From CALZFJ01 sp051878575 (GTDB taxonomy: Bacteria > Bacteroidota > Bacteroidia > Bacteroidales > Muribaculaceae): DNA of 10,885 nt. The notes below the pieces were generated by a model, which was not told where the DNA came from, did no database searches, and saw nothing but the letters and a program-made list of their open reading frames with translations. Positions 1 to 7,137 of the stretch are shown one piece after another. Location of the stretch: positions 1 to 10,885 of the forward strand of contig JBJEKJ010000047.1 in the NCBI GenBank assembly GCA_051878575.1, given 5' to 3'. Both the position numbers and the translations under genes were made by a program. Positions within the stretch are counted from its first letter, which is position 1. Every line of letters starts with the position of its first letter.

Positions 1-363
1 TGGGTGCCCACCACCGACAACCGCCTGCTGCGTCGCATTATCCGCGACCACAAGTATCGCGGAGTGAGCGCACAGCAGACGATAGCCCGCTGGCAGAGCG
101 TGCGCCGTGGTGAGGACAAGTGGATTTTCCCCTATCAGGAGAATGCCGACGCCACTTTCAACTCGTCGCTGCTCTTTGAGCTTGCCGTGATGAAGAATTA
201 TGCCGAGCCTCTGCTTCGCGGCGTTCCCCACAGTGCTCCCGAGTATGCCGAGGCGTTCAGGCTGCGTGCCCTGCTCGGCTACTTCCTGCCGCTCAGCGAG
301 CACGACATTCCAAGCACAAGCCTATTGCGTGAGTTCTTGGGAGGCAGCAGTTTCCATTATTGA
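1..363 (+). CDS. Nucleoside (uridine-type) kinase, C-terminal part
   Basis: This is the last 120 codons of a gene whose start lies left of the window. The reading frame is open from base 1 and stops with TGA at 361-363. The GTG at position 4 is read as an internal Val codon, not a start. The protein segment contains the stretch DNRLLRRIIRDHKYRG, then EDKWIFPYQENAD and a final REFLGGSSFHY. From memory these are typical of the end of the phosphoribulokinase/uridine-kinase-like nucleoside kinases of Bacteroidales, which are about 550 residues long and carry a TGS/ThrRS-like N-terminal part. The P-loop would lie outside the window, so catalytic residues cannot be checked. The expected role is ATP-dependent phosphorylation of a nucleoside in cytoplasmic pyrimidine salvage. 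The esterase gene starts 51 bases downstream on the same strand with no obvious promoter between, so readthrough is possible. Confidence 0.82.
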   Translation, partial: WVPTTDNRLLRRIIRDHKYRGVSAQQTIARWQSVRRGEDKWIFPYQENADATFNSSLLFELAVMKNYAEPLLRGVPHSAPEYAEAFRLRALLGYFLPLSEHDIPSTSLLREFLGGSSFHY

Positions 364-414
364 CCCACGCTCGGAAGCCGACAGAACCATTATAAGACAT
401 AAACATTATAATAA

Positions 415-1494
415 ATGATGAAGAGAATTCTCTCAATAGCCGTCGCGTTGATGGCCGCCACTTTGGCGGCCCATGCGGCCATACTCGTGAGCCCTGCCGA
501 CAAGGGCATAGTGTACACCGGCCGCGTGAACTTCAGCAATCCGGCCGCGCCTATGATGGTGTATCCAGGCACAATGATTCGTGCCAACTTCACCGGCAAG
601 GAGATTGCCATGATGGCGAAGCCCGGCAGCGGTTACTTCATGGTGGGAGTTGACAACCGTCCGATGCGTAAGGTGTGCTTCGGCGCCAACGACTCGATTG
701 TAGTAATAGCCGGCGATCTGAAAGGTGACCGCCACAGCGTCACCGTGATGCTCGCCTACGAGGGCTATAATGCCCGCCCCGAATTCCGCGGATTCCTGCT
801 TTCCGACGGCGCGCGGCTGCTCTCGGCGCCATCGCTGCCGCAGCGCAAGTTGGAGTTCATAGGCAATTCCATAACCTGCGGCTACGGCACCGAGGCCCCC
901 GACGGCGCCACCCGCTACTCCGACTCCACCGAGAACCACTATTACACCTACGCGGCTATCGCCTCGCGCACGCTCAATGCGCAGCACCATGTGGTGGCAC
1001 GCTCGGGAATAGGCATGTATCGCAACTACAATGGCAAGCGCGAGGGCGACAGGGACATAATGCCGCTGTGGTATGACTACACCTCAATCTACGACGACTC
1101 GCAGCTGTGGGACCACTCGCGCTATGATGCCGACGTGATTTGTATCGCTCTTGGCACCAACGATTTCAGCACGCCCAATTACGACGCGTCGATATATCGT
1201 GCCAACTACGAGAGATTCGTGCTGAGGCTGCGCAGGCTGCATCCGAAGTCGAAAATAGTGATGATTACCGGTCCGATGCTGCGCGACGAGGCGAGCAAGG
1301 TTCATGTGGCGGCTGTCGACAGCGTGTATGGCAACCTGAAAGCCCGTGGAGTGAAGGACATCTACCGCTTCGATTTCTCCACCCAGACCGGCAGTCTCGG
1401 CTATGGCGCCGACTATCACCCGTCGAAAGCGCAACATGTGAAGATGGCCGATGAGCTTATCGCATTCTTGCGTGGCATCACGGGGTGGAAATGA
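415..1494 (+). CDS. Secreted SGNH/GDSL hydrolase, CE2-like carbohydrate esterase
   Basis: A 359-residue exported esterase. Residues 1-21 form a signal peptide (MMKR, hydrophobic core, AHA cleavage site), so it is likely periplasmic or secreted; there is no lipobox and no sorting tail. Residues about 23-135 look like the N-terminal jelly-roll of carbohydrate esterase family 2, and about 145-355 form the SGNH hydrolase domain. Visible catalytic blocks are GNSIT with nucleophile Ser152, block II Gly198 in ARSGIG, GTND with Asn249, and DYHP with Asp333 and His335. CE2 enzymes remove acetyl groups from xylo-, gluco- or manno-oligosaccharides; activity on such substrates is inferred from the family. 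Two consecutive ATGs (415 and 418) both give a good signal peptide; the first is used here. It lies 51 bases after the kinase and ends just before a hairpin terminator. All expected residues are present, so it should be active. Confidence 0.88.
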   Translation: MMKRILSIAVALMAATLAAHAAILVSPADKGIVYTGRVNFSNPAAPMMVYPGTMIRANFTGKEIAMMAKPGSGYFMVGVDNRPMRKVCFGANDSIVVIAGDLKGDRHSVTVMLAYEGYNARPEFRGFLLSDGARLLSAPSLPQRKLEFIGNSITCGYGTEAPDGATRYSDSTENHYYTYAAIASRTLNAQHHVVARSGIGMYRNYNGKREGDRDIMPLWYDYTSIYDDSQLWDHSRYDADVICIALGTNDFSTPNYDASIYRANYERFVLRLRRLHPKSKIVMITGPMLRDEASKVHVAAVDSVYGNLKARGVKDIYRFDFSTQTGSLGYGADYHPSKAQHVKMADELIAFLRGITGWK

Positions 1495-1512
1495 CAATTA
1501 ATTTGGATAAAG

Positions 1513-1555
1513 AAAGTGGGCGGAAACTCCGGGAAACCGGGATTCCGCCCACTTT
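1513..1555. terminator. Bidirectional hairpin terminator between convergent genes
   Basis: A perfect 13-base-pair inverted repeat (AAAGTGGGCGGAA at 1513-1525, TTCCGCCCACTTT at 1543-1555) encloses a short internal loop and a second CCGG/CCGG stem capped by GAAA. It sits 18 bases after the esterase stop and 19 bases beyond the stop of the convergent 1565-residue gene. The position and stability suggest it ends both transcripts. There is no long T-run on either side: the leftward copy is followed by CTTTCTTTATCC and the rightward copy by GGCTTTGG. Termination without a long U-tract is therefore assumed. Confidence 0.75.
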
Positions 1556-1574
1556 GGCTTTGGATTAATTGAGG

Positions 1575-4500
1575 TTATTTCACTACTTTAATTACTGCGC
1601 CGGCTGCCCTGACGATGTAGGCTCCTGCCGGAAGGTCGCTCATGTCCACGCGTGCTGTAGTCGGCACGGTCTTCACCAATGTGCCGTTGGCAGAGTAGAC
1701 CTCGGCATCGGTTGCGGCCGGGAGCAACACAGCGTCGGCATTGCGGTCGTAGCGTGCGGCATCGGCGGCGAAGGCGGCATTTATGCCCGAGCCGCTGCCC
1801 TTGTAGCTTACGGCATTCGACTCGGCCGATTCCGCTCCGTCGACAACGGCAGTCACCGTGTAGACGCCATCTTCGGCATTAGCCACTGAGAACGACTTCT
1901 CGGCAACGTCGGCGGCAATCTTCAAGCCGTCGCGATACACATTATAGGTGATTGCAGGCACGTCGGCACCCTCGGCGAATGCCGGGGCAAGGGCCGCGGA
2001 GTTGTCGATTACCTGGTCGGCTTTTTTGAATACGCCCTCAATCAGGAAGTTGTAGTTGAGCGAATACTTCTTGGCGAGTGAATACCAATTGTAGGTCGAC
2101 GCTGAGATAAGGTCGCCGTATCCCGCTATCGCAGGTCCGTCGTCGGTCGACAGCGGCTTGATGCCCTTGGCATACTTGCAGTGGTATCCTATCTTCACGT
2201 CGACTCCCGCAGGAATCACAACCGGATTGTTGAGGCGCACCACATTCCATCCTACCAGCAACTTGTCGATGTCGATTGACTGCTCGTTCACCACATTGTT
2301 GCCAAACATCACGAATACCGAGGCAAAAGAGAGCTCGGTCGAGGATATGTGGAACTTGATGTGAGTTACCATCTCGCCTGCCTTGTTCATGGTGGCTATA
2401 GTGTCGGCGGTGAGGAGCATTGCCTGATAACCCTCGTTGGAAGAGCTCGTCATGCCCACCATCTGGCTGTAGTTGCCGTTGTGCAGCTTGAATACGGCGG
2501 CTGTGGCGTCGATTGCGTCCCAAGAGAGTGAGAGGGTGTTGCCCTCAGCCTCGCCTTTCAGGCCGTAGGGTGCCTCGGGCTTCTGCTCAATCACGTTTCT
2601 CACGTTGAACACCTTGCTTGCCGGCGACTCCCATCCGTTGGCGTAGACGTTGGTCACGTAGTAGTTGTACTCGCCATGTCGGCTAAGCACCTCGCTGAAC
2701 GAATTGGCAGTGGTCTCGGCTACTACCTCCTCGTTGCGGTAAACGCGGAATCCCTTCACGTCGGCCTTCTTGATGGCTGCCTTCTTGGCGGCAGGAGCCT
2801 TCATGATTGAGCCGGCCTCGATGCCATACTCGCTGAAGCGGGCGTCGATGGTGCGCATATTGCCGAGTCGGGCAATTTCCGTCGAGCCGAGAGCGGCTTG
2901 TGCTGCCCCATTGGCGGCAATGCGTGTGGCGATAGGCTGAGCCATGGCGCCCACCACGATGTTATAGTTGGCGAAATCGGGATCGATAGAGCTCATGCTC
3001 AACCAATTCGCTCCGCCATTGTAGCTTGCCACGGCGCCACCCTCAACGCCTGGTCCGCCATCGATGATTATGGCGCTTGTTCCGGCAGGAATGGCGGCAT
3101 TGTAGGCAATATAGATATCGGTGTTCTCGGGGATGGCCACCGGGTCGATAGTCAGAGTGTAAAGCACGTTAGGCTCGAGTTTGCTGATGTCGTAGGAGCG
3201 AAGCAGCTCTTTGCCGGCATAGATTTCGGCCTTCATCGTTTCCAATTTGGCTCCGAATGCGAATTGCAGGGAGTTAATCTCATATCCCTTCAGCTCGGCG
3301 AGCTCCTCGGCGCTGAATTTGGCTCCGTACACCAAGTTGACATCCTCCTCAAGGCTGACGCGATATTTCGGGTCGCCGCAGTGTTTCAGCGTCACGGCGT
3401 CGTTGCTCCAGGCGATGTCGACCTTGCCGGTGCTCTCGTCGAAATTTGAGCCGGTGAGCAGAGGTGCGGTGTAGGAATCGGGCAGGGTGTAGTTGAGCGT
3501 GATTTCCTTAGCCGGCGACACCTTTCCGCTTGCGCTCTTTGCAACCACCGAGTAGGTTTTTGCCCCGAGTCGGTCAACTGTCTCGCTGAATGTCGCCGAG
3601 GTGACGTCGGAAGCTGCCAATTCGCCGTCGGCATACACGTCGTATCCGGCAATCTCCTCAGCAGCCGGAGTCTCGCCAAGGGCCTCCACGTCGGCGGTGA
3701 GAAGGAAGTTTCCGGCTATTCCACCCGAAGCGAGAGTTTTCCAAGAAGGATTGGATTTGCCGAATGTGCTGCTCGCCGATGAAGTAGAGAATGCGTTTCC
3801 CTTTCCGTCGATGGCGGTTGCTTTGTCGACGCCTATCGGTTTCGCGCTCTTGGCGTGAGTACAATAGAATCCGTAGGCGTATTTGTAGCCTGTGGCGAGC
3901 TCGTAGGGAGTCTCGAAGGTGAATTTCGTCCAGCCGTCAACTGTGATTGCAGCCACTTCCTCGGCGGGAATAGCCTGCGAGAAGTCGATTTTGCCATCCT
4001 TCATGACGAAAAGCGTTACGGCAGTGGGCGCGGTGCCTGCGAAATAGGCGTTGATGGCCTTTATTTGGAAGCCGGGGTAGGCGATAAGGTCGTTGGCGTC
4101 GAATTCCTGCTTGACCCATAATTTCGGGGCTGAGGCAGTGCCGCCTATGCTGTTGCCGTACTCCTTGTTCGACCACGTCAGCTCGGTGTCGTTTCGCTTC
4201 AGCGGAGCCTGCCAGGAGATTGAGCCGTTCAGTCCCTCCTCCACGCTTCCGGCGATGGTTGCGGGAGCCGGAATCAGGCTTGTCACCGCTACGGTTTTGG
4301 CGGCAATGCTGCTTTCGCGCACGAAGTCGCCGTCATACACAGCCTGCACGGTGTATTCATGCTCGCCGTCGGCGTTGCCGGTTATGGTGTAGGATGTCTC
4401 GGTGATAAGGTCGGCGGTCAGCAGGTCGTCATCGCGGATGATGGCATAGCCTTTTGGCTCGTCGGTGGTGATATTGCGAATATGTGCGGTTATCATAAAG

Positions 4501-6272
4501 TCACCGGGGCCCTCGGCACTCCATGTGGCGCCATCGTCGTGCGACACTATGTTGCCCTTGCCGGGAGTGGCATAGCGGTCGGTGATTGCAGTGAGCGTCT
4601 GGTTGTAGCCGCTCTTATATTTTACTCCGATTATAATCTCGTCGTTTCCGCTGATGATATATGGCTCGTCGAGAGTGGTGCTGCGCCAAGAGTTCTTCGT
4701 GAAATTGGAGAGGTCGATTTTCTGGTTGCGCACGAGCTTTCCGTTTTCGTAGATTTGTGCGTATGCCTCTACGAAGTCGCGATACTCAAAGTAGTCGATA
4801 GCCTCCACCACTTTGTTGGTGTAGGGAGCAAGGTCGCTTGCGGTGAATCTTGCTGCCATAATCATCTCAATTGCGCCCTCGGGGTCTTTTTGGATTCCGT
4901 CGTAGCCATTGTAGTCATTGCCGTCGTGCCATTTCAACTCGATGGGAGCCTTTGGCGACTGCCACGACAGAGTCACCTTGTCGAAGTTTGCCGTAGCCGT
5001 GAGTGTATGTGGCTCGGTGCGCACGGTGCCTGCCGTAGCGGGGTCGAAAATCACCTCGCCGAGCGAGCTTATGTCCGACTTGTCGGTGATAACCTTTGCA
5101 ATCTCCTCGGGAGTCTGCTCGTTCACGTTCCACATGTTGCCCTGGGCGTAGATGGTGTTGGCCGAGTTGTTGTATAGGTCGTATATAACGCCGCCGTTGC
5201 CATTATTGATGAAGGTGTTCAAGCCCGGGTTGTAGTCGTCGGCATTCACGTCGGCCGTCTTTCCGAGGTTCACGTCGGCGCATCCAATCACGGTTATACC
5301 CCAAAGGCTACCCTCGATGTAGTTGCCCGTCACGCGAGCCGTCTGCTTGCCGGTAGGGTCGTACAGGCTCATTCCGCTACCTCCAATCATTGCGTTGGTC
5401 TCGTAGTGGTTGTTGATGAGCGTGTTGCCCTCGATAACGACGTCCATAGGGCCGGTAGTGGTGAGTCCGTAACGGCAGTCAAGCACGGTGTTGTTCTTGA
5501 GAGTCACCTTGTTGGAGCCGCTTATGCTCGTCAAATTGCTGACTCCGATTCCGCCCACTTTGGTGTTTTTGTTTCCGAGGACGGTGTTTCCCTCGATTAC
5601 GATAGGATTGTCGCCACCCACAGTCACGTTGATGACCGGACGGTTGGAGTTGCCGGTGTTGCAGTCGATAAACAGGCAGTTTCTCACCGTCACTCCGGCA
5701 GCTAAATTTGCCGCACCGCCGATAGCCGCCGACACCGAGCTTATAAAGCTGCAATCGGTGATCAGGTTCTCGGCATTTTGTGAGCCGAATGCTATCGCGC
5801 CCGCCGACGACAACTTGCCGTTGTTGTGGGAGAAGGAGCATTTGTCTACGGTTATTCCCTTGACGGTGCCTGAGGTGCGTATTCCGCAATACTCCACCTT
5901 AAGATTCCTGAACACGCCCTCCGACTCGGTGTCGTAGATGTAGAATCCCTTGGGCTCGTCGGTGTCGGCAATTCGGGTGATTGTGGCAGTGGTAGGCGCG
6001 GCGAGGTCGCCGTAGCCGCACACCTTGATTTGTACTTTGTCGCCGAGTTTCACGATGTCGTTGTCGCTGATTCTCAGTGTGTCGGTCGCCGCAATCTCCA
6101 AGTCGTCGGTAATCTCGTAGGCGTCGCCGTTTTTCGACACTCCCGAGCCGTCGATTTTGCTCAGAGTCTCAAAAGTGTAGACGCTGTTGTCGCCGCGTGT
6201 CACATAGCCTGCCGATGCTGAGAAGCCACCTGACAAGGCTATTGCGGCCAAAAAAGCAGTAAATTTCCTCAT
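1575..6272 (-). CDS. Giant secreted beta-helix/split-FN3 repeat protein with T9SS-like sorting tail
   Basis: A 1565-residue exported protein of unknown specific function. Residues 1-21 form a signal peptide ending near SASA. Residues about 95-410 look like a right-handed parallel beta-helix, with recurring rungs such as VRNCLF, IEGNTVLGN, LKNNTVLD and IEGNTLINN. Residues 420-1490 are four long repeats: the opening strands of an FN3-like domain, an insert of about 150-165 residues rich in beta strands, then the closing FN3 strands with a YxVYRDG-like motif. Residues about 1500-1565 resemble the T9SS type A sorting domain (VYSANGTLVKTV, then LPAGAYIV and a final IKVVK). The likely fate is transport across the outer membrane and surface attachment, which would require T9SS machinery not seen here. 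Adhesion or glycan binding is a guess from architecture. There is no catalytic protease motif. The ATG at 6272 is supported by the signal peptide and by a promoter 30 bases upstream. Confidence 0.85.
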   Translation of the reverse strand: MRKFTAFLAAIALSGGFSASAGYVTRGDNSVYTFETLSKIDGSGVSKNGDAYEITDDLEIAATDTLRISDNDIVKLGDKVQIKVCGYGDLAAPTTATITRIADTDEPKGFYIYDTESEGVFRNLKVEYCGIRTSGTVKGITVDKCSFSHNNGKLSSAGAIAFGSQNAENLITDCSFISSVSAAIGGAANLAAGVTVRNCLFIDCNTGNSNRPVINVTVGGDNPIVIEGNTVLGNKNTKVGGIGVSNLTSISGSNKVTLKNNTVLDCRYGLTTTGPMDVVIEGNTLINNHYETNAMIGGSGMSLYDPTGKQTARVTGNYIEGSLWGITVIGCADVNLGKTADVNADDYNPGLNTFINNGNGGVIYDLYNNSANTIYAQGNMWNVNEQTPEEIAKVITDKSDISSLGEVIFDPATAGTVRTEPHTLTATANFDKVTLSWQSPKAPIELKWHDGNDYNGYDGIQKDPEGAIEMIMAARFTASDLAPYTNKVVEAIDYFEYRDFVEAYAQIYENGKLVRNQKIDLSNFTKNSWRSTTLDEPYIISGNDEIIIGVKYKSGYNQTLTAITDRYATPGKGNIVSHDDGATWSAEGPGDFMITAHIRNITTDEPKGYAIIRDDDLLTADLITETSYTITGNADGEHEYTVQAVYDGDFVRESSIAAKTVAVTSLIPAPATIAGSVEEGLNGSISWQAPLKRNDTELTWSNKEYGNSIGGTASAPKLWVKQEFDANDLIAYPGFQIKAINAYFAGTAPTAVTLFVMKDGKIDFSQAIPAEEVAAITVDGWTKFTFETPYELATGYKYAYGFYCTHAKSAKPIGVDKATAIDGKGNAFSTSSASSTFGKSNPSWKTLASGGIAGNFLLTADVEALGETPAAEEIAGYDVYADGELAASDVTSATFSETVDRLGAKTYSVVAKSASGKVSPAKEITLNYTLPDSYTAPLLTGSNFDESTGKVDIAWSNDAVTLKHCGDPKYRVSLEEDVNLVYGAKFSAEELAELKGYEINSLQFAFGAKLETMKAEIYAGKELLRSYDISKLEPNVLYTLTIDPVAIPENTDIYIAYNAAIPAGTSAIIIDGGPGVEGGAVASYNGGANWLSMSSIDPDFANYNIVVGAMAQPIATRIAANGAAQAALGSTEIARLGNMRTIDARFSEYGIEAGSIMKAPAAKKAAIKKADVKGFRVYRNEEVVAETTANSFSEVLSRHGEYNYYVTNVYANGWESPASKVFNVRNVIEQKPEAPYGLKGEAEGNTLSLSWDAIDATAAVFKLHNGNYSQMVGMTSSSNEGYQAMLLTADTIATMNKAGEMVTHIKFHISSTELSFASVFVMFGNNVVNEQSIDIDKLLVGWNVVRLNNPVVIPAGVDVKIGYHCKYAKGIKPLSTDDGPAIAGYGDLISASTYNWYSLAKKYSLNYNFLIEGVFKKADQVIDNSAALAPAFAEGADVPAITYNVYRDGLKIAADVAEKSFSVANAEDGVYTVTAVVDGAESAESNAVSYKGSGSGINAAFAADAARYDRNADAVLLPAATDAEVYSANGTLVKTVPTTARVDMSDLPAGAYIVRAAGAVIKVVK
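1578..1775 (-). other. T9SS type A-like C-terminal sorting domain (within the giant protein)
   Basis: Residues about 1500-1565 follow a Gly/Ser linker (KGSGSG at 1491-1496). They have the typical pattern of Por secretion tails: a YSANG turn after a hydrophobic strand, V-D-M-S-D-LPAGAYIV, then a short strand ending in IKVVK at the very C-terminus. In known T9SS cargo this domain directs outer-membrane translocation and is removed on attachment to the surface. Assignment is by pattern; the family match was not computed. Confidence 0.8.
1803..2585 (-). repeat. Split-FN3 repeat module 4
   Basis: Residues about 1230-1490. The opening FN3 part (YGLKGEAEGNTLSLSWDA) is followed by an insert at about 1258-1415 and by the closing FN3 part starting at TYNVYRDG. 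The insert shows the signatures shared with the other modules: LLTADTIATM near its start, VFVMFGNNVVNEQ in the middle, NNPVVIPAGVDVKIGYHC, and a final W followed by NFLIEGVF. Confidence 0.75.
2598..3479 (-). repeat. Split-FN3 repeat module 3 (with extra linker)
   Basis: Residues about 932-1225. The opening strands end in VDIAWSN, the insert is at about 960-1110 (KFSAEELAELKGYEI, AEIYAGKELLRSYDI, VAIPENTDIYIAYNA, NWLSM then NIVVGAM), and the closing FN3 part starts at FRVYRNEEVV. Unlike the other three modules it carries about 60 extra residues (1111-1170), rich in Ala and Lys, between insert and closing strands. Confidence 0.75.
3492..4271 (-). repeat. Split-FN3 repeat module 2
   Basis: Residues about 668-927. 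The opening FN3 part ends in SISWQAP, the insert is at about 697-863 (EFDANDLIAYPGFQI, LFVMKDGKIDFSQ, ETPYELATGYKYAYGFYC, SWKTLASG then NFLLTADV), and the closing FN3 part starts at YDVYADGEL. All four signature blocks align by eye with the other modules, with modest residue identity, so the copies are old rather than recent duplications. Confidence 0.75.
4284..5015 (-). repeat. Split-FN3 repeat module 1
   Basis: Residues about 420-663, directly after the beta-helix. The opening FN3 part ends in KVTLSWQSP, the insert is at about 444-598 (RFTASDLAPY, AQIYENGKLVRNQKIDL, EPYIISGNDEIIIGVKY, TWSAEGPGDFMITAHI), and the closing FN3 part starts at YAIIRDDDL and runs through HEYTVQAVYDG. Confidence 0.75.
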
Positions 6273-6302
6273 AATTGTTTATAAATTGTAATAAAAACGC
6301 CG

Positions 6303-6334
6303 CAAATTTACTGAAAATGTCAATAAAAGTCAAT
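6303..6334 (-). promoter_or_regulatory. Bacteroidota-type promoter of the giant secreted protein gene
   Basis: On the minus strand, TAAATTTG (6303-6310) matches the -7 consensus TAnnTTTG exactly. It is preceded after exactly 20 bases by ATTG (6331-6334), one mismatch from the -33 consensus TTTG. The expected transcription start, around 6296, gives a short leader of about 25 bases before the ATG at 6272. Confidence 0.72.
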
Positions 6335-6352
6335 GGAATGATGCTAAAAGTG
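6334..6352 (+). repeat. Shared intergenic 19-mer, copy A
   Basis: TGGAATGATGCTAAAAGTG matches 18 of 19 bases at 9361-9379, in the same orientation. This copy abuts and overlaps by one base the -33 element of the leftward promoter for the giant gene. A weaker match (TGGTGnAAAnnTGC) recurs at the same offset downstream in both copies. Function is unknown. Confidence 0.6.
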
Positions 6353-6385
6353 CACATTTTGGCGCCAAGTGGTGTAAAAATGCCA

Positions 6386-7108
6386 TTATTTCAGCAGCGG
6401 TGGGCGGAATTTGCGCAGCATGGCCTCAAGCTCGCGCTCACGGCCGTCGCACAGGCGGTTGCACACTTCGTGAAACCTGCGGCTGTGGTTGAAGACCGCA
6501 AGATGCGCCAATTCGTGGCACACCACATACCGCACGAGGTCCTCGGGATAGAACATTAGGATATAGGATAGGCTTATAGTGCCGTCGGCGGTGCAGTGGC
6601 CGAGCTTTCGCATACCGCGGCCGACGACGAATTCCCGTGGCTTCACTCCCTTCTCGCTTGCCACTGCCCGGGCAAGTGGAATGAGGCATTGCTCCGCGCG
6701 TTCGCTCATTAGACGTTTCAGGCATGCCGAGATGGTTGCGGTCACGCCGTCGCGCGTGAAATCGGAATCCTCGGGCACGTCGACAAATAGCGAGCCGTCG
6801 GGGCGCTCACCGAAGTGCGCGTTCCGTTTTCTCGGCGAGTTGGCGCCTATTGTCACAGTGTGGTTGAGGCACTGTATCACCTGGCCGGGGGAGTAGCGGA
6901 GGGCATTGGCCTCGGCGGTGGCGCGCAGCTTGGCGATCTGCGGGCGCATATTGTCGATGTGCGAGGCTATCGTCCTCACCGGCATGCCCTCGGGCACGTG
7001 CATTATTATTCTGCCGCGGTCGTACTCTACCTTCACCCGGCACATTCCACGGCGGGTGTAGATGAGCACCTTCCCGAAATCCTTGTCGTCGATAAATCCA
7101 ATGTACAT
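6386..7108 (-). CDS. DUF45/YgjP-type zinc metallopeptidase
   Basis: A 240-residue cytoplasmic protein (no signal peptide, no membrane segment) of the M48-like DUF45/YgjP group. The zinc motif is HELAH, with His198, Glu199 and His202, followed by NHSRRF, whose His208 is the expected third ligand. Preceding it is the family-typical segment RKLGHCTADGTISLSY, where related proteins have a WGSCS-like stretch. The N-terminal half has the beta-rich pattern ending in VPEGMPVRTIASHI. The ATG at 7108 is chosen because it gives MYIGFIDDKD, a normal family start, and leaves 29 bases after the NAD kinase stop. A GTG at 7162 would extend the protein by 18 polar residues and overlap NAD kinase; it is less likely. 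Substrates of this family are poorly known. Probably cotranscribed with NAD kinase. Confidence 0.85.
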   Translation of the reverse strand: MYIGFIDDKDFGKVLIYTRRGMCRVKVEYDRGRIIMHVPEGMPVRTIASHIDNMRPQIAKLRATAEANALRYSPGQVIQCLNHTVTIGANSPRKRNAHFGERPDGSLFVDVPEDSDFTRDGVTATISACLKRLMSERAEQCLIPLARAVASEKGVKPREFVVGRGMRKLGHCTADGTISLSYILMFYPEDLVRYVVCHELAHLAVFNHSRRFHEVCNRLCDGRERELEAMLRKFRPPLLK

Positions 7109-7137
7109 GATGCTTGATGTCAATGGGTCGGTACGCT

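Larger units (their letters stand above)
6273..6385. other. Intergenic region upstream of the giant gene
   Basis: These 113 bases lie between the metallopeptidase stop and the giant gene's start, both leftward. They hold the promoter at 6303-6334, one copy of a 19-base sequence shared with the 9361 region (6334-6352), and a perfect 10-base palindrome TTGGCGCCAA at 6359-6368. No convincing terminator for the upstream genes is seen, so some readthrough into the giant gene is possible. Confidence 0.6.

Noticed and set aside
433..990. 185-codon leftward open frame opposite the esterase
   Set aside because: The esterase has all SGNH motifs and a signal peptide on the other strand; the antisense product is Gly/Val/His-rich without recognisable features.
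2898..3449. 183-codon rightward frame inside the giant gene
   Set aside because: It is the complement of repeat module 3; no start context or motif.
4359..5177. 272-codon rightward open frame inside the giant gene
   Set aside because: It is antisense to repeat module 1 and part of the beta-helix, whose protein pattern is convincing; composition is typical of a shadow frame.
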